This document shows, piece after piece, positions 26,344-35,649 of a stretch of DNA of 37,860 bases. The DNA lies in assembly GCF_902168065.1 (NCBI RefSeq), contig NZ_LR655720.1:1-37860 (forward strand). The letters are read 5' to 3'. The translations under genes were made by a program, and so were the position numbers. The first letter of the stretch is position 1. Every line of letters begins with the position of its first letter. A model generated the notes under the pieces. It did not search any database and was not told the DNA's origin. It saw only the letters and a list, made by a program, of their open reading frames with translations. Source of the stretch: Mycobacterium tilburgii (GTDB taxonomy: Bacteria; Actinomycetota; Actinomycetes; Mycobacteriales; Mycobacteriaceae).

Positions 26344-27947
26344 CGACGCATCCGCAGCGCGAGGTAGTACTCGTGTCGGCGAGTTTGGTCGACGGTATAG
26401 CTGATCGCCTTCGTCACGCCGTCATGGTCGATATCCACCCACCGCTCGGTTCGCTGGCGTTCGAATTCGCTCCAGGACGTCACCGTGAACCGTTCCAGAA
26501 TGGAATTGGGTTCTCCCATAAAGTGATACAGACGCCAGCTGTGACCGCCCGTACGTAGCCTCGACCGGCGGACGGCTTTCATGGCCTCGAGAAAGTCATC
26601 CAGATTTTCCGGCGCCACCTGATACCGGACCGTCACCAGCACCGGCCCGTCTTGCGGGCACGGTTCGAACACCAGGGTCGGTGTGGGCCAGGCGCTGGAA
26701 ACCTCGACGCTCACCCGTCCGGTGGCCGGCCGCAAGCCGAGCACGTAGACGCTGAGCGCAACCACGCCCAGCACGGCCGCCGACCACAGCATCGCGACGG
26801 AAAGCCCGAAATGCGTGGCAAGGGCGCCCCACAGATAGGCACCGAGAGCCTGAGATCCGGTGGACACCAGCAGATACACCGACAATCCGCGGGCCTGAAC
26901 CCAGCGCGGCAACGACAGTTGCGCCGCCGCGTTCAACGTCGTCAGGGTGAGCAGCCACGCCGTCCCAGACAACATCAAGAACGGCAGCGCCGCGGAAAAT
27001 GGCAGCCAGACGACGGCCAGCGGCGCAAGACCGTATGCGGCCGCCGATACCCCGAGCAACATGTTGTCGGACATCATCGTGTGCAATGGATCGGCCGCAA
27101 CGACAGCGAGAATGGCGCCGACCCCGATGGCTCCCAGCGCCACACCATAGCCGCCGGCGCCAAGGTGCCAGGTGCGCGCGGCGGCCACCGGCAGCAGCGC
27201 GAGTATCGCGGAGGCGGGAAACAGGAAAAGCGCTGTGCGCAAAAGGATCCTGCGGAAGATCGGACTGTTCCCGACGTATTGCAATCCGGACAGGATGGCT
27301 TGGCCGATGTGCTCTCGCTCCAGCGGCACATCCTGCTTCGGGCGATTCCACGCGCGCAGCGCGATGATGATCGCCGAGAACGACACCGCGTTGATCGCGA
27401 AGACGGCCGCGGGAGCCAGCCAGGCCACCACGATGCCGCCGATGGCCGGTCCGATGGCCCGGGTAGAGTTAGCCGACACGCTACCCAAAACCGAGACCGC
27501 AGGGATCTGCTCACGGGACACGACTTCGGGTTGAATCGCCTGCCAGGCCGGCCCGGTCAGGGCCGCGGCGAAACCGATGGCCAGGGTGAACAGCAACAGG
27601 CCGGTCGAGGTGAGGCGGCCGAGGTTTGTCAGCACGGCCAGGGCGAGTGCCACGAGTACAGCATACGTCTGCAGGAAGATCAGCAGTCGGCGGCGGTCGA
27701 ACAAATCGGCCAGCACACCGGCGAACAGGCCGAGCAGCAGGGTCGGCCCCAGACTTGCCGTCTGGACCAGCGCGACAACGACATCGGGGCCGTGCTTTTC
27801 CACCAGGAACCACTGCGCTGCCACCGCCTGCATCCACGTCCCGATGTTCGAGATGAACTGCGCAACGAACAGGCCCCGGTATACGCGATTGCGCAGCGGT
27901 GCCCACGTGGACGGTTTCGCACCGTCGGCACGTTCCGTGTCTTGCAT
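26340..27947 (-). CDS. MFS exporter (EntS/MFS_3 type) with C-terminal soluble domain
   Basis: This is an intact gene of 535 aa from ATG 27947 (MQDTERADGAKPSTWAPLRN); the frame is open up to a TTG at 28019, which is less likely. There are ten to twelve membrane segments, with the MFS loop ADLFDRRRLL after helix 2 and GPAWQAIQPEVV in helices 4-5. After the last helix (about residue 405) a 100-residue soluble domain reads VRYQVAPENLDDFLEAMKAV, WRLYHFMGEPNSILERFTVT and SWSEFERQRTERWVDIDHDG, which looks like an antibiotic-monooxygenase (dimeric barrel) fold. This two-domain layout occurs in a family of actinobacterial MFS_3 proteins. Substrate unknown. A divergent S51 peptidase remnant lies upstream. 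Confidence 0.87.
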   Translation of the reverse strand: MQDTERADGAKPSTWAPLRNRVYRGLFVAQFISNIGTWMQAVAAQWFLVEKHGPDVVVALVQTASLGPTLLLGLFAGVLADLFDRRRLLIFLQTYAVLVALALAVLTNLGRLTSTGLLLFTLAIGFAAALTGPAWQAIQPEVVSREQIPAVSVLGSVSANSTRAIGPAIGGIVVAWLAPAAVFAINAVSFSAIIIALRAWNRPKQDVPLEREHIGQAILSGLQYVGNSPIFRRILLRTALFLFPASAILALLPVAAARTWHLGAGGYGVALGAIGVGAILAVVAADPLHTMMSDNMLLGVSAAAYGLAPLAVVWLPFSAALPFLMLSGTAWLLTLTTLNAAAQLSLPRWVQARGLSVYLLVSTGSQALGAYLWGALATHFGLSVAMLWSAAVLGVVALSVYVLGLRPATGRVSVEVSSAWPTPTLVFEPCPQDGPVLVTVRYQVAPENLDDFLEAMKAVRRSRLRTGGHSWRLYHFMGEPNSILERFTVTSWSEFERQRTERWVDIDHDGVTKAISYTVDQTRRHEYYLALRMRR

Positions 27948-28178
27948 CACCACACCACCGATGGTCGACAGCCCTTCGCTCGGCCAGCACGCGGGCAACG
28001 CTTCTGGCGCTTGATTCAAGGATTAAGAGTTTATGACACCGACGCCGCCTGTTCGCGCCAAGCATCCGCCCCCCGCGGCCGGGCGAGGCCCGAACCCGCT
28101 GGCAGTGGCTGGACGCCGTTGCATCCGTTGTGAGACAACAGGTCTGGCCGCGACTGATACTGTGATTCCCGTGTCGAC

Positions 28179-28887
28179 ATGGATCGTAAGTTGAGCTCCC
28201 GCCAGCCGCTTTATTTGCTGGCGGACAGTGCCCTGCTGTTCTGGAAACAGCATGGCCGCCCACTGCTGCAGACGGCACTCGACGGATTGGATACGCATAC
28301 TCCGCTGCGCGCGGCGTATGTGGGCGCCTCCAACGGGGATCGTCCGGAGTACTACGAGATCTTCGAGGGGGTGATGGATGCGGTCGGGATCACCGACCGC
28401 CGCATGATCGATTCGTCGTTCGGGGCCGCCGACCGTGCCTTCTTGGACCATGCCCAGTTGATCGTCCTCGCGGGCGGCGACGTGCGGGTGGGCTGAACAA
28501 CGTTCGAGAAGACCGGCATGAAAGAGGTAATCCTGGACCGGTATAGCGGTGGGGCGATTCTGGTGAGCATTTCGACCGGCGCTGTCCAGCTCGGGCGCTA
28601 CAGTTTCGTCGAGGCTGTCAATGACGTCAGCACCGAAGTGTTCGACATGTTCAATCTGGTGCCCGCGATCATCGACACCCACGATGAGCGCGCCAACTGG
28701 GCGCGGCTGTCGCGCACGGTCGAGTCGATGCAAGGTGGCCGCCACCGGGTTCGGAATCCCGTCCGGTAGCAGCCTCGTCGTGCATGCCGACGACGCGATC
28801 GAGCCGCTGCGCCGTCCCGCGCACCAATTCCGTTTCGACGGCACCGCCGTCACGCATTCACTGCTGCGAGCGGAGGCGGGAAGGTGA
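28179..28887 (+). pseudogene. Peptidase S51 / cyanophycinase-like protein, decayed
   Basis: MDRKLSSRQPLYLLADSALL, AAYVGASNGDRPEYYEIFEG, MIDSSFGAADRAFLDHAQLI and VLAGGDVRVG match the class I glutamine-amidotransferase-like fold of S51 peptidases. A TGA follows where the family has Trp, then TTFEKTGMKEVILDRYSGGA and ILVSISTGAVQLGRY. The expected nucleophile motif GxSAG reads SISTG, so the active site was altered as well. A frameshift near 28735 precedes VAATGFGIPSGSSLVVHADD. S51 members include dipeptidase E and cyanophycinases, which cleave after Asp. Confidence 0.8.
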
Positions 28888-29068
28888 CCCGACCTGACAG
28901 CGGCACAAAGTAATCGGCGTCAACTACCGGGCTGCCGAGCGTCGTCGGGAGGCGTCGGCGCGGACTCCGCGATCGCCACCTTGTCGAGGCCGCTGAGCCC
29001 GGTGATAATGATCGCGCCGAGGCAAACACTGGGCGGCGACCGCCCCGCTGGCAGGGTGATCCGTTCGT
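28888..29068. other. Intergenic stretch upstream of tRNA-Cys
   Basis: 180 bp with no coding similarity or obvious promoter pair. It must contain the tRNA promoter if the tRNA is expressed on its own. Confidence 0.35.
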
Positions 29069-29139
29069 GCGGGTGTGGCTAAGCGGCTAGGCAGCGGCCT
29101 GCAAAGCCGTATACACGGGTTCGAATCCCGTCACTCGCT
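29069..29139 (+). tRNA. tRNA-Cys (GCA)
   Basis: The 71-nt sequence folds as a complete cloverleaf. The acceptor GCGGGTG/CACTCGC pairs over 7 bp with one G-U. A D-arm GGCTAAGCGGCTAGGC follows, then anticodon stem GCGGC/GCCGT with loop CTGCAAA (anticodon GCA), and T-arm CGGGTTCGAATCCCG. CCA is not encoded. No other tRNA of a cluster is seen next to it. Confidence 0.95.
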
Positions 29140-29147
29140 CGAGGTGG

Positions 29148-29465
29148 TCGAGATTAGAGCCATCGACCCGGCGCGCGAAGCGGCTGCGCTCGCGCAGGCT
29201 GCGTTTGCGGCCCCCGGAATCGAACCGAGCAATGAATTCGACTTCGCCGCAATCGTCGGTCGGGGCCGCCCGCGACGGTGTCGATCACCTCGAGGCCGAT
29301 CCAGTTGATGTCCGGGTCGACGGTGACGTCGACCGGCCGGGTGCGCGGGTGCCGGGTGCGAAACAGGTAGTCAGCGTCGGCGTAGGCGAAAGCCGAATAT
29401 CGCGATCTTCGCTGTGCAACGGGCAGAAGGATAGACGTGAGCCCGATCCGGGACTGCGTAAGTCT
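29148..29465 (-). pseudogene. YchJ / UPF0225 family protein, decayed
   Basis: The N-terminal SEC-C-like zinc segment survives only in part: RSPGSGSRLSFCPLHS, against the CPCGSGxxYxxCCxPLH pattern. It is joined, with a small deletion and frameshift near 29405, to RSRYSAFAYADADYLFRTRH and PRTRPVDVTVDPDINWIGLE, VIDTVAGGP. After another shift near 29265 come GEVEFIARFDSGGRKRSLRE and RSRFARRVDG. The last strand (about 10 residues) is missing at the border with tRNA-Cys. The function of the family is unknown; SEC-C suggests nucleic-acid or SecA association. The loss of three zinc cysteines and the frameshifts show decay. Confidence 0.75.
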
Positions 29466-29570
29466 TTTGGAACGATACCCACAGCAAGCACCGCCCAGGT
29501 GCAGTTTTTTGAGTTTCCCGTTACCGCGTGCTCAGGTCCGCTCGATTGCACAGCCATGCAATTATCGAGT

Positions 29571-30830
29571 TTAGACCGGCCGGCCGACACGCCGCGAGCG
29601 GGCGAAGGTTTCCCAGCGGCCGAGACGTTTCGGCCGGTCATGTCGTCGCGGTGGCGACCTCGTGAGCTCGGTGGGCGCGTTGCCCGGTCAGGACCCGGCC
29701 CAGGTCTGCGAGCAACGATTGCGTGGTCGTCGCGACTAGTCGCCGGGTGGTTCCCACCCGAGCCGTTTGATCTGCGCTCTCCAAAACGGCTGATCGTGCC
29801 ATCCACAGAATCAGCGTGGGTACCCTGGCGCGCCGGCCGGCGGCGGTGGTCCCCCGCGCCCCTGTGGTGGACGATCGCCCGGCAAAGAGGATTAGAGTTG
29901 TGCGTAGTTCATCTCATCGACCACCTTGACGTGGTCGGAATGCCCGACCTGGCTCAGATCGGTGCGGCCGGAGCAAATCAGGGCACGCATTCCCAGCTAC
30001 GCGCAGGCCGCGTTGATCGTTTCGACCGTGGCGCGCGCTGATTCGACCGGCATGCTGCCCAGAGCAAAGCAGAACGGGGGTGTTCCCGCGGCAGTCCAGC
30101 GCCGGCGTCCTCGTCGGCAGGCGCCGGCAATCGATCGTCAGCGCACCGACAATGGGTCGTTGACCTTGCCATTCTCCCATTCGGCAGCCAGCCCGGGAAA
30201 GCAAACCGCCTCGTAAGCCTGAATTTCTAACCCGTGGCGTTGGGTAATTTGGCGGTGTATAGGCTGCCGCGTCGCGGGTAATCTCAATTCGCTACGTGAG
30301 CATCCTCGAGAGTTTTGTTCATCAGCCACATCAGCCACCTGCTCACCGTCATTGCCGAGCGATTTAACAATACCGGGAAGGCGGGGATTAACTGGCCATT
30401 GGGGTGCACCGGATAATAGTGCAGGCTGGTCAAGGGAATGTCGTAATGCTCGGCGATGTTCGCGGCGACCAGCTCGCACGGAATGGTGGTGAAGATCAGG
30501 TCGGCTCCGTCGGCCAGGGCGGCAACGTCGCGCAAGCCTCTTCCCAACATTGGGTGGCCAGTGCCGATACTCTCCGCCACAACCTGATCAGACGCGGATT
30601 TTCCACGAGCTGCCGAAAAGCAGGTCCAAAAGTCGCGCTGGGCGTCCATGTACTCCCGGGCGTCCGGGCCCGTAGGGCACCGCCTCGAGCCTGGCCGACT
30701 CCATCAAGGCCATCAAATTCGAGGGGACGGCCATACGCACTTGGTGTCCTCTGCGCAGCAGTTCACGATCGATGGCGGCACACGGCCCGATATCACCGCG
30801 AGTCCCGTAGCTTGCCACGACGAACTTCAT
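29571..30830 (-). pseudogene. UDP-glycosyltransferase of glycopeptidolipid/Rv1524-Rv1526c type, decayed (copy A)
   Basis: ATG 30830 opens [20 protein letters not shown] and [20 protein letters not shown], the donor-independent N-terminal Rossmann start of GT1 enzymes. After a shift near 30690 come DGADLIFTTIPCELVAANIA and DIPLTSLHYYPVHPNGQLIP. A stop near 30284 and shifts follow, then LEIQAYEAVCFPGLAAEW, MRALICSGRTDLSQVGHSDH, VKVVDEMNYAQL, a damaged HHGGAGTT motif and PTLILWMARS. The end ETFARSRRVGRPV ends at 29571. The full length (419 codons) is preserved, so inactivation is by point mutations. Such enzymes add rhamnose, glucose or fucose to mycobacterial surface lipids. Confidence 0.85.
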
Positions 30831-31073
30831 TGCAGAATTGCCCTTTTCGCGATCGGGGTGCATCGGCGACGCCAATGCTACAGCTGATTATCGCGGCTGC
30901 TCGCACTTTGCCCGTCCAGATTGCATTTGCTGAACCGGCACGAACGCGGTGAATGCGTGGGACACTATTGGCGCCCCGGGGGAAATCGAAGCGACATACG
31001 GCCCGGCCAGGGCTGTCACGAGACCGGTGCTATGCACGCGGGGGTTCCCAAGCACGCACCGAAAGGGCATTAC
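30831..31073. promoter_or_regulatory. Divergent intergenic region between glycosyltransferase A and methyltransferase remnants
   Basis: 243 bp between two divergent decayed genes. I see no convincing -10/-35 boxes, operator or coding similarity. It presumably held both promoters. Confidence 0.35.
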
Positions 31074-31800
31074 ATGGACCGGATCAAGCCCGTACAGCGG
31101 GCGCTGGACGAGCGGTCGCGACGCATTTACCTGGAAATCGGCGTGTCGCAAGGGGCGGCGTTCCGTGCCATCACCGCCGAGGAGAAGATTGCCGCTGACC
31201 CGGCGTTCGCGATCTCGCGAGCGCAATCGCGAGCACGCCGCGGCGGGGGCACTTACCACGCACTATTTCGAAACGACGAGTGACGCCTTTTTCGCGAACG
31301 AGACGGCGTTCCTCGAGCAACGCGGTATCGACGTCGCCCTCATTGACGGGCTGGACACCTACCCGCAAGCCATGCGCGACGTCGAGAACACCCTGCGCTA
31401 CCTGCGCGACGACGGCGTCATCTTCCTGCACGACTGCAACCCCCGTCGGGCTCCGATCGCCGATTCCGCGGCATCGTACGGCGAGTTCCGCAGTAAGTAT
31501 CCGTGGTGGGATCTGTCCTGGGGGTTAAACATCGTCAACCGGTTGGTCCGCCCGTGGACCGGTGACGTCTGGAAGGCCGTCGTCTAATTGCTCCGCACCC
31601 GCCACGATCTGCGAATTGCCGTGCTGGACTGCGATTTTGGTGTCGGTGCCATACAGCGGGGCCGCGTCAGATTCACCGCTGGCCTACTCGGCGGAGCAGA
31701 TCCAGAGGCTGAGCTATGCGGACCTGGCCGCCGACCACCACGTCTTGCTGAATCTGAACCGCCGACGTATCTCGATGAAATGCTCGGCTTGCGGCGCTGA
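31074..31800 (+). pseudogene. Class I SAM methyltransferase of the surface-glycolipid locus, decayed
   Basis: ATG 31074 starts MDRIKPVQRALDERSRRIYL followed by EIGVSQGAAFRAI (SAM motif I) and ISADEKIAVDP-like ITAEEKIAADPAF. A shift near 31240 gives THYFETTSDAFFANETAFLE, GIDVALIDGLDTYPQAMRDV and ENTLRYLRDDGVIFLHDCNP. WGLNIVNRLVRPWTGDVWKA is followed by VV and TAA at 31585, beyond which the frame continues LLRTRHDLRIAVLDCDFGVG, then shifts twice and ends PPTYLDEMLGLRR at 31800. It resembles the Methyltransf_24-type enzymes next to glycopeptidolipid glycosyltransferases, which methylate sugar hydroxyls. The exact acceptor cannot be read from sequence. Confidence 0.82.
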
Positions 31801-31829
31801 TCGACGGGCACGCATCGCCCCGGTGAAAC

Positions 31830-33031
31830 TCACCGCCGTCGGCGAGCTAAATTTTCGATCACGGGCTCTAATGCGTTATCGCGGGACGAGGAACGTTCGC
31901 AGGTCTGCGATCAACGATTCCCGGGTGGTCGTCGAAAAGCGTTGCACGGTGCCCACTTTCATATTTTTGATGCGGCTCGACCAAGCCGCCTGATCGGGCA
32001 GCGTCCACAGGATCACCATGGGAAACCCGGCGCGCAGGCCCGAGTTGGTCGTGCCCAAACCGCCGTGGTGCACGAAAGCGCGGCAATTCGGAAGTGCCGT
32101 CGCATAATCCATCACATCCACGATCTTGACGTGGTCGTGTTCGGGGACGTTACCGAACTCCGTGCCCCCGGCCGCGATAAGCGCCCGCTCACCCAACGTC
32201 GCGCAGGCCACGCTGATCATGGCGAGCGTATCGGCGGCGTCGACTCCCACACTGCCAAACCCGAAGCAGATGGGTGGTTTTCCACGGCGATCCACGACGC
32301 GACCTCGTCGTCGGCGTCGGTCGCCAGCTCCATGGTCAAAGCGCCGACGAAGGGGCGCTGGCCGTTCCATTGCTGCCATTCGGCCGCCAGGCCCGGGAAG
32401 CATGCGGCGTCGTACGCCTGAATCTCGAGGATCCGCGTTCGGCGATCCGTTGTGGCCAGGGCGTTGTGGCTTCCGGCAGACCGAGTTCGCGGCGGCACGC
32501 ATCCTCGGCCGTTTTAGACCCACGCCACAGCAACCACTGATACACCGTCATGGCGCGGCGGCCCACCAGCGCCGGCAGCCCAGGCAGCAACACGCCGTTA
32601 GCCCGCCACGGAAAGTGATGCAGGGTAGCCAGCGGAATGCAGCAATGCTCGGCGACGTCAGCGACGGTGTCCTCGTAGTTAATGCTAGTCAGGATCAGGT
32701 CGGCCCGTCCGCCAATGACTTTAACGTTTTGACGACGTCCCCGCTGCAGTGGGCGAGTGGCTGTGCAAGTACGCGCCATCTGCGGTCTAGTTCCCGCAAT
32801 CTCCACGGGTTGCAGAAAAAGAAGTTCCAGTAATCGTGGTGTGGCTCCAAGATCGCCGCCAGATCCGGCCCGTAGGCGACCGCAGCCAGCCCCACTGACT
32901 CGACGAATTCGATCATTTCGGGTGCAACAGCAAGCGTCACGCCGCGCCCGCGGCGTGCCAGCTCACGGGCGACCGTGAGGTAAGGCTCGACCTCACCGCG
33001 CATCGCCCCAGTTTACCAGCGCAAACCTCAT
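31830..33031 (-). pseudogene. UDP-glycosyltransferase, second copy (B), decayed
   Basis: ATG 33031 begins [10 protein letters not shown], shifts near 33003, and continues [20 protein letters not shown] and [40 protein letters not shown] and CCIPLATLHHFPWRANGVLL are followed by LEIQAYDAACFPGLAAEWQQ, FVGALTMELATDADDEVASW, KPPICFGFGSVGVDAADTLA and the donor-site motif HHGGLGTTNSGLRAGFPMVI. The C-terminus KVGTVQRFSTTTRESLIADL runs to TFLVPR and TAA; a shifted remnant ending LARRR stops at 31830. At least four frameshifts. It is a paralogue of copy A and probably acted on the same lipid family. Confidence 0.85.
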
Positions 33032-33170
33032 CGGGGCCTGTCCTTTCGCATGCTTGCGCGTCCAGCAAAACGATGCGGTGCAATGCTATCGAGCAGGAAC
33101 CGATATCGGTAGGTCTTTCGCCCGCAGCCGCGCGGGCTTTTGCTTCAGCTATTGCTGGCGTTCTCTGGCG

Positions 33171-33599
33171 TCACCGATCGAGGATGGCCAACTCCGCCAA
33201 GGCCAGCAGGGCCAGGTTCAGCACGATCATCCCCGGTTCGCGACGCCGCATGTGGACCACTGCCGCACCCATCATGACAACGATCAAGCCCGCTGTCCCG
33301 AGCGTTACCGCCAACAGTGGGGACATCTTGAACACCGCGGGCAACAGCATCGCCAGACCACCGACCAGTTCGGTCAGCCCCACGAAAATCAGAGTGCGCG
33401 AACTGAAATCGTTGACCCAACTCGCACCGCGGAGCGCCAGTCTGTTTTTGGGGAAGACCAACTTACCGATGCCACAGGCCGCGAAGGCGACGCCTATCGC
33501 AGCGGTGACAACCCACAAGCCCACATCAGTCCAACGTTTGTGGTGGCCGTCGCGTTCACGAACGGCCGGGTGGTGCAACGTTAAATCCAGTGCTGTCAA
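33171..33599 (-). CDS. DoxX-family membrane protein
   Basis: This is an intact gene of up to 142 aa with four hydrophobic helices: VGLWVVTAAIGVAFAACGIG, TLIFVGLTELVGGLAMLLPA, LLAVTLGTAGLIVVMMGAAV and MIVLNLALLALAELAIL. The conserved GIGKLVFP after helix 1 and the GLTELVGGLAMLLP motif are typical of DoxX-like proteins. The family works in membrane redox or thiol stress complexes in mycobacteria, though its direct reaction is uncertain. The longest frame starts with TTG 33599; a GTG at VGLWVV is an equally possible start. It lies 4 bp from the HAD gene stop, so the two form an operon (HAD first). Confidence 0.8.
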   Translation of the reverse strand: MTALDLTLHHPAVRERDGHHKRWTDVGLWVVTAAIGVAFAACGIGKLVFPKNRLALRGASWVNDFSSRTLIFVGLTELVGGLAMLLPAVFKMSPLLAVTLGTAGLIVVMMGAAVVHMRRREPGMIVLNLALLALAELAILDR

Positions 33600-33603
33600 C
33601 CGT

Positions 33604-34256
33604 TTAAGTGATCAAGGCCACATCACTGCCAGTGATCTCGAGGCTGACGCAGGACAGATCGGCAACGACGGCGTCGACATCCGCGAGCCCGTCCGCCTGG
33701 TGGGTGGTCGTGACGACAAGTACTTGCGCCCCGGCGACCCGACCGGCACCGCCGCCCGCCGGTGCCTTGTCCACCACGATACACTGTTGCGGCTCAACGC
33801 CCAGCGCGGCGGCCGCCTTGAGGTAGCTCTCCGGGTCCGGCTTGCCGGTCGACACATCTTCGGCGCCGATCAGCAACTGCGGTTCCGGGAGTCCCGCGGC
33901 CATCAGTCGTGCCGTCATCAACGACCGCGGCCCGGAGGTCACCGCGGCCCAGTGACCAGGCGGCAGGGCGTCCAGTAGGCGACGTGCCCCCTCCCCGGTA
34001 AGGCCGTGACGCCGGCGAGATCGGCCTGTTCTTGCAGGGCGAGTTGGCGCGCCGTCGCCGCGACCCGGTGCTGTGGTGAGACAAATTGCGCGACGGTGAC
34101 CTCGGTTCGCCGGCCATGACAGACCTTGCGTACCTCTTCATAGTCGACGCCGTATTCCTGGGGCCAGGTATCCCATGCCTGTTCGACCGTGGCGGTTGAG
34201 TCGATCAACGTTCCGTCGATGTCGAACAGAATCCGCTTGCCGCGCAGCACCGCCAT
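33604..34256 (-). pseudogene. HAD-superfamily sugar-phosphatase-like hydrolase, single frameshift
   Basis: MAVLRGKRILFDIDGTLIDS has the catalytic DxDGT (Asp12, Asp14). WPQEYGVDYEEVRKVCHGRR and QADLAGVTALPG follow. A one-base indel within the run of G around 34000 moves the frame to ARRLLDALPPGHWAAVTSGP (motif II, T-S-G), then PQLLIGAEDVSTGKPDPESY (motif III Lys) and CIVVDKAPAG (motif IV is normally EDAPAG, here DKAPAG), ending at 33604. The enzyme type hydrolyses sugar phosphates such as glycerol- or mannitol-phosphate. With only one indel in a homopolymer, this could be a sequencing error; if so, the gene is intact. Confidence 0.8.
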
Positions 34257-34660
34257 AGGCAGTGACCCTAACGGGGTGGGAGCCTGACGCCGGAAGGCGA
34301 GTCGCTAATCTACGTGTGTTCAACCCGATTCCAGCTCAAGTCGCGAATGTCCGCGTCTGGGATTCACTGCGAAACCGCCCTCATCGGTGGGCGTCGAGCG
34401 GCATCGATCAGGGTTTTGTTTTTTTTCCAGCCTGTGCGGTCGACCCGGCACAACGGACACCCTGTCGCCGACGCCGCCAATACGCGAGTTATGTGCTTTT
34501 GTAAAGGTAATGTAATGAATTTCAATTACATTTTGCCTACCACGACGCCCGCGCATTGGGCTGTTACCATGAATCGAATCAACTACTTATGCTCATCGCC
34601 TGCCGTACCTCATGAGCGCAGCGTCAGGTATTTGAAGTATGAGCAACGAAAGGATTCTTG
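34257..34660. promoter_or_regulatory. AT-rich intergenic region upstream of the lone methyltransferase gene
   Basis: No gene is seen in these 404 bp. Two features stand out: a T-run (TTTTGTTTTTTTT, 34414-34426) without a strong preceding hairpin, and an AT-rich palindrome with arms TGTAAT/ATTACA at 34511-34530. AAAGGA at about 34647 is the ribosome site for GTG 34661. Base composition is clearly lower in GC than the rest of the window. Confidence 0.45.
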
Positions 34661-35587
34661 GTGTTGACAGCCACCAAACGAGCCCAATACGAATATATAT
34701 GCGACATTTTGCAGCATGGAACCGCTGCACTGAACTTTACCTTGTCTTTGTTGGAGACGAGTTACAAATCTCACTTTTCCGACCATGCCAGCGACGTGAG
34801 TCCGCTTCTCGAAGATGCATGCAAGTATTTACTCGATGCCGGCGACGGGCGTGAACTGTATCGGGTGACCGAAGAGGTGCATCGACAGTTCTTCAAATCC
34901 GATGGAATCGGGTCGTGGTTCAGCGAGGGCTACTCGTCGTATAAGGCGCAACGTAAGCCGGCACAAGACTTCAAGAATTTCGCAGACGCCATTAGCGGTA
35001 GCTCAGTACTCGACTTCGGATGCGGCCGAGGCCATCTAGCGGTAATGATCGCCCAGGCCGGCTACGACTGCCACACCACCGACGTCTTGGACTACCGCTG
35101 CGCCGACGCTGGTGTGCTGCCTTTTCAGCAGATGTCTTCGCCGGTCGACGTCCCCTACGCGGACGACATGTTCGACAGCGCGATCGTCAAGACCGTCCTC
35201 CATCACGTGGATGAACCCGACATGACGCCACTGTTGAACAATTTGCGGCGTGTGGCTCAGCGGTTGATTATCGAGGAAGACACTTACGCTCTGCCCGCGG
35301 CGTCGCTAGGGTCCGCGGCTGGGCAGCCCGAAATAGTTGAGTTCAACAAATTAGACGACCGTGAACAATTCCAGGTGCTCGTCCTGATCGATTTCTTTGG
35401 CAATGCCGTCGCCCAAGGCATCGTCGACATGAATTTTGGCTGCCAGTTCAAACGGATTAGCGAATGGTATTCGTTGTTCGACAGTTTGGGCTTCCGTGTC
35501 CTGGATACCGAAGTCGGCGGTTTCCGCCCCGGAAATATTCACAAAACCTGCCAGGTGCGTTTTGTCGTCGACCGCGTGGCAGCGTAA
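34661..35587 (+). CDS. Class I SAM-dependent methyltransferase
   Basis: This is an intact gene of 308 aa. A helical N-terminal 110 residues (TAALNFTLSLLETSYKSHFS, LYRVTEEVHRQFFKSDGIGS) precedes the SAM-binding motif SSVLDFGCGRGHLAVMIAQA (about 116-135), DCHTTDVLDYR (acidic end of strand 2), FDSAIVKTVLHHVDEPDM (motif II) and RRVAQRLIIEEDTYALPA. The Methyltransf_11/25 fold is clear; the substrate is not. In this setting a lipid, sugar or polyketide acceptor is likely. GTG 34661 is chosen because AAAGGA lies at the correct distance; TTG 34658 and 34664 are alternatives. It has lower GC than its neighbours and remains intact inside a decayed locus. Confidence 0.85.
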   Translation: MLTATKRAQYEYICDILQHGTAALNFTLSLLETSYKSHFSDHASDVSPLLEDACKYLLDAGDGRELYRVTEEVHRQFFKSDGIGSWFSEGYSSYKAQRKPAQDFKNFADAISGSSVLDFGCGRGHLAVMIAQAGYDCHTTDVLDYRCADAGVLPFQQMSSPVDVPYADDMFDSAIVKTVLHHVDEPDMTPLLNNLRRVAQRLIIEEDTYALPAASLGSAAGQPEIVEFNKLDDREQFQVLVLIDFFGNAVAQGIVDMNFGCQFKRISEWYSLFDSLGFRVLDTEVGGFRPGNIHKTCQVRFVVDRVAA

Positions 35588-35649
35588 TTCACCAAACATT
35601 GGCCATGGAATTCATGGCCCACAGCATGCTTCATGGTGGCCGCCGCTAG

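Noticed and set aside
26652..28133. 493-codon plus-strand open frame opposite the MFS exporter
   Set aside because: Composition is that of an antisense shadow (Arg, Gln, Gly rich), while the minus strand has clear MFS motifs.
29205..29275. A tRNA-like T-arm (GGTTCGATTCC) with complementary acceptor-like ends GCGGCCC/GGGCCGC on the minus strand
   Set aside because: No D-arm or anticodon arm fits, and the same bases encode the conserved IARFDSGGRKRSLRERSRF part of the YchJ remnant.
29205..30041. 278-codon plus-strand open frame across the YchJ and glycosyltransferase A remnants
   Set aside because: It spans two different minus-strand pseudogenes and has no similarity of its own.
34414..34426. 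Intrinsic terminator at the T-run
   Set aside because: The preceding sequence forms only a weak 4-bp stem.
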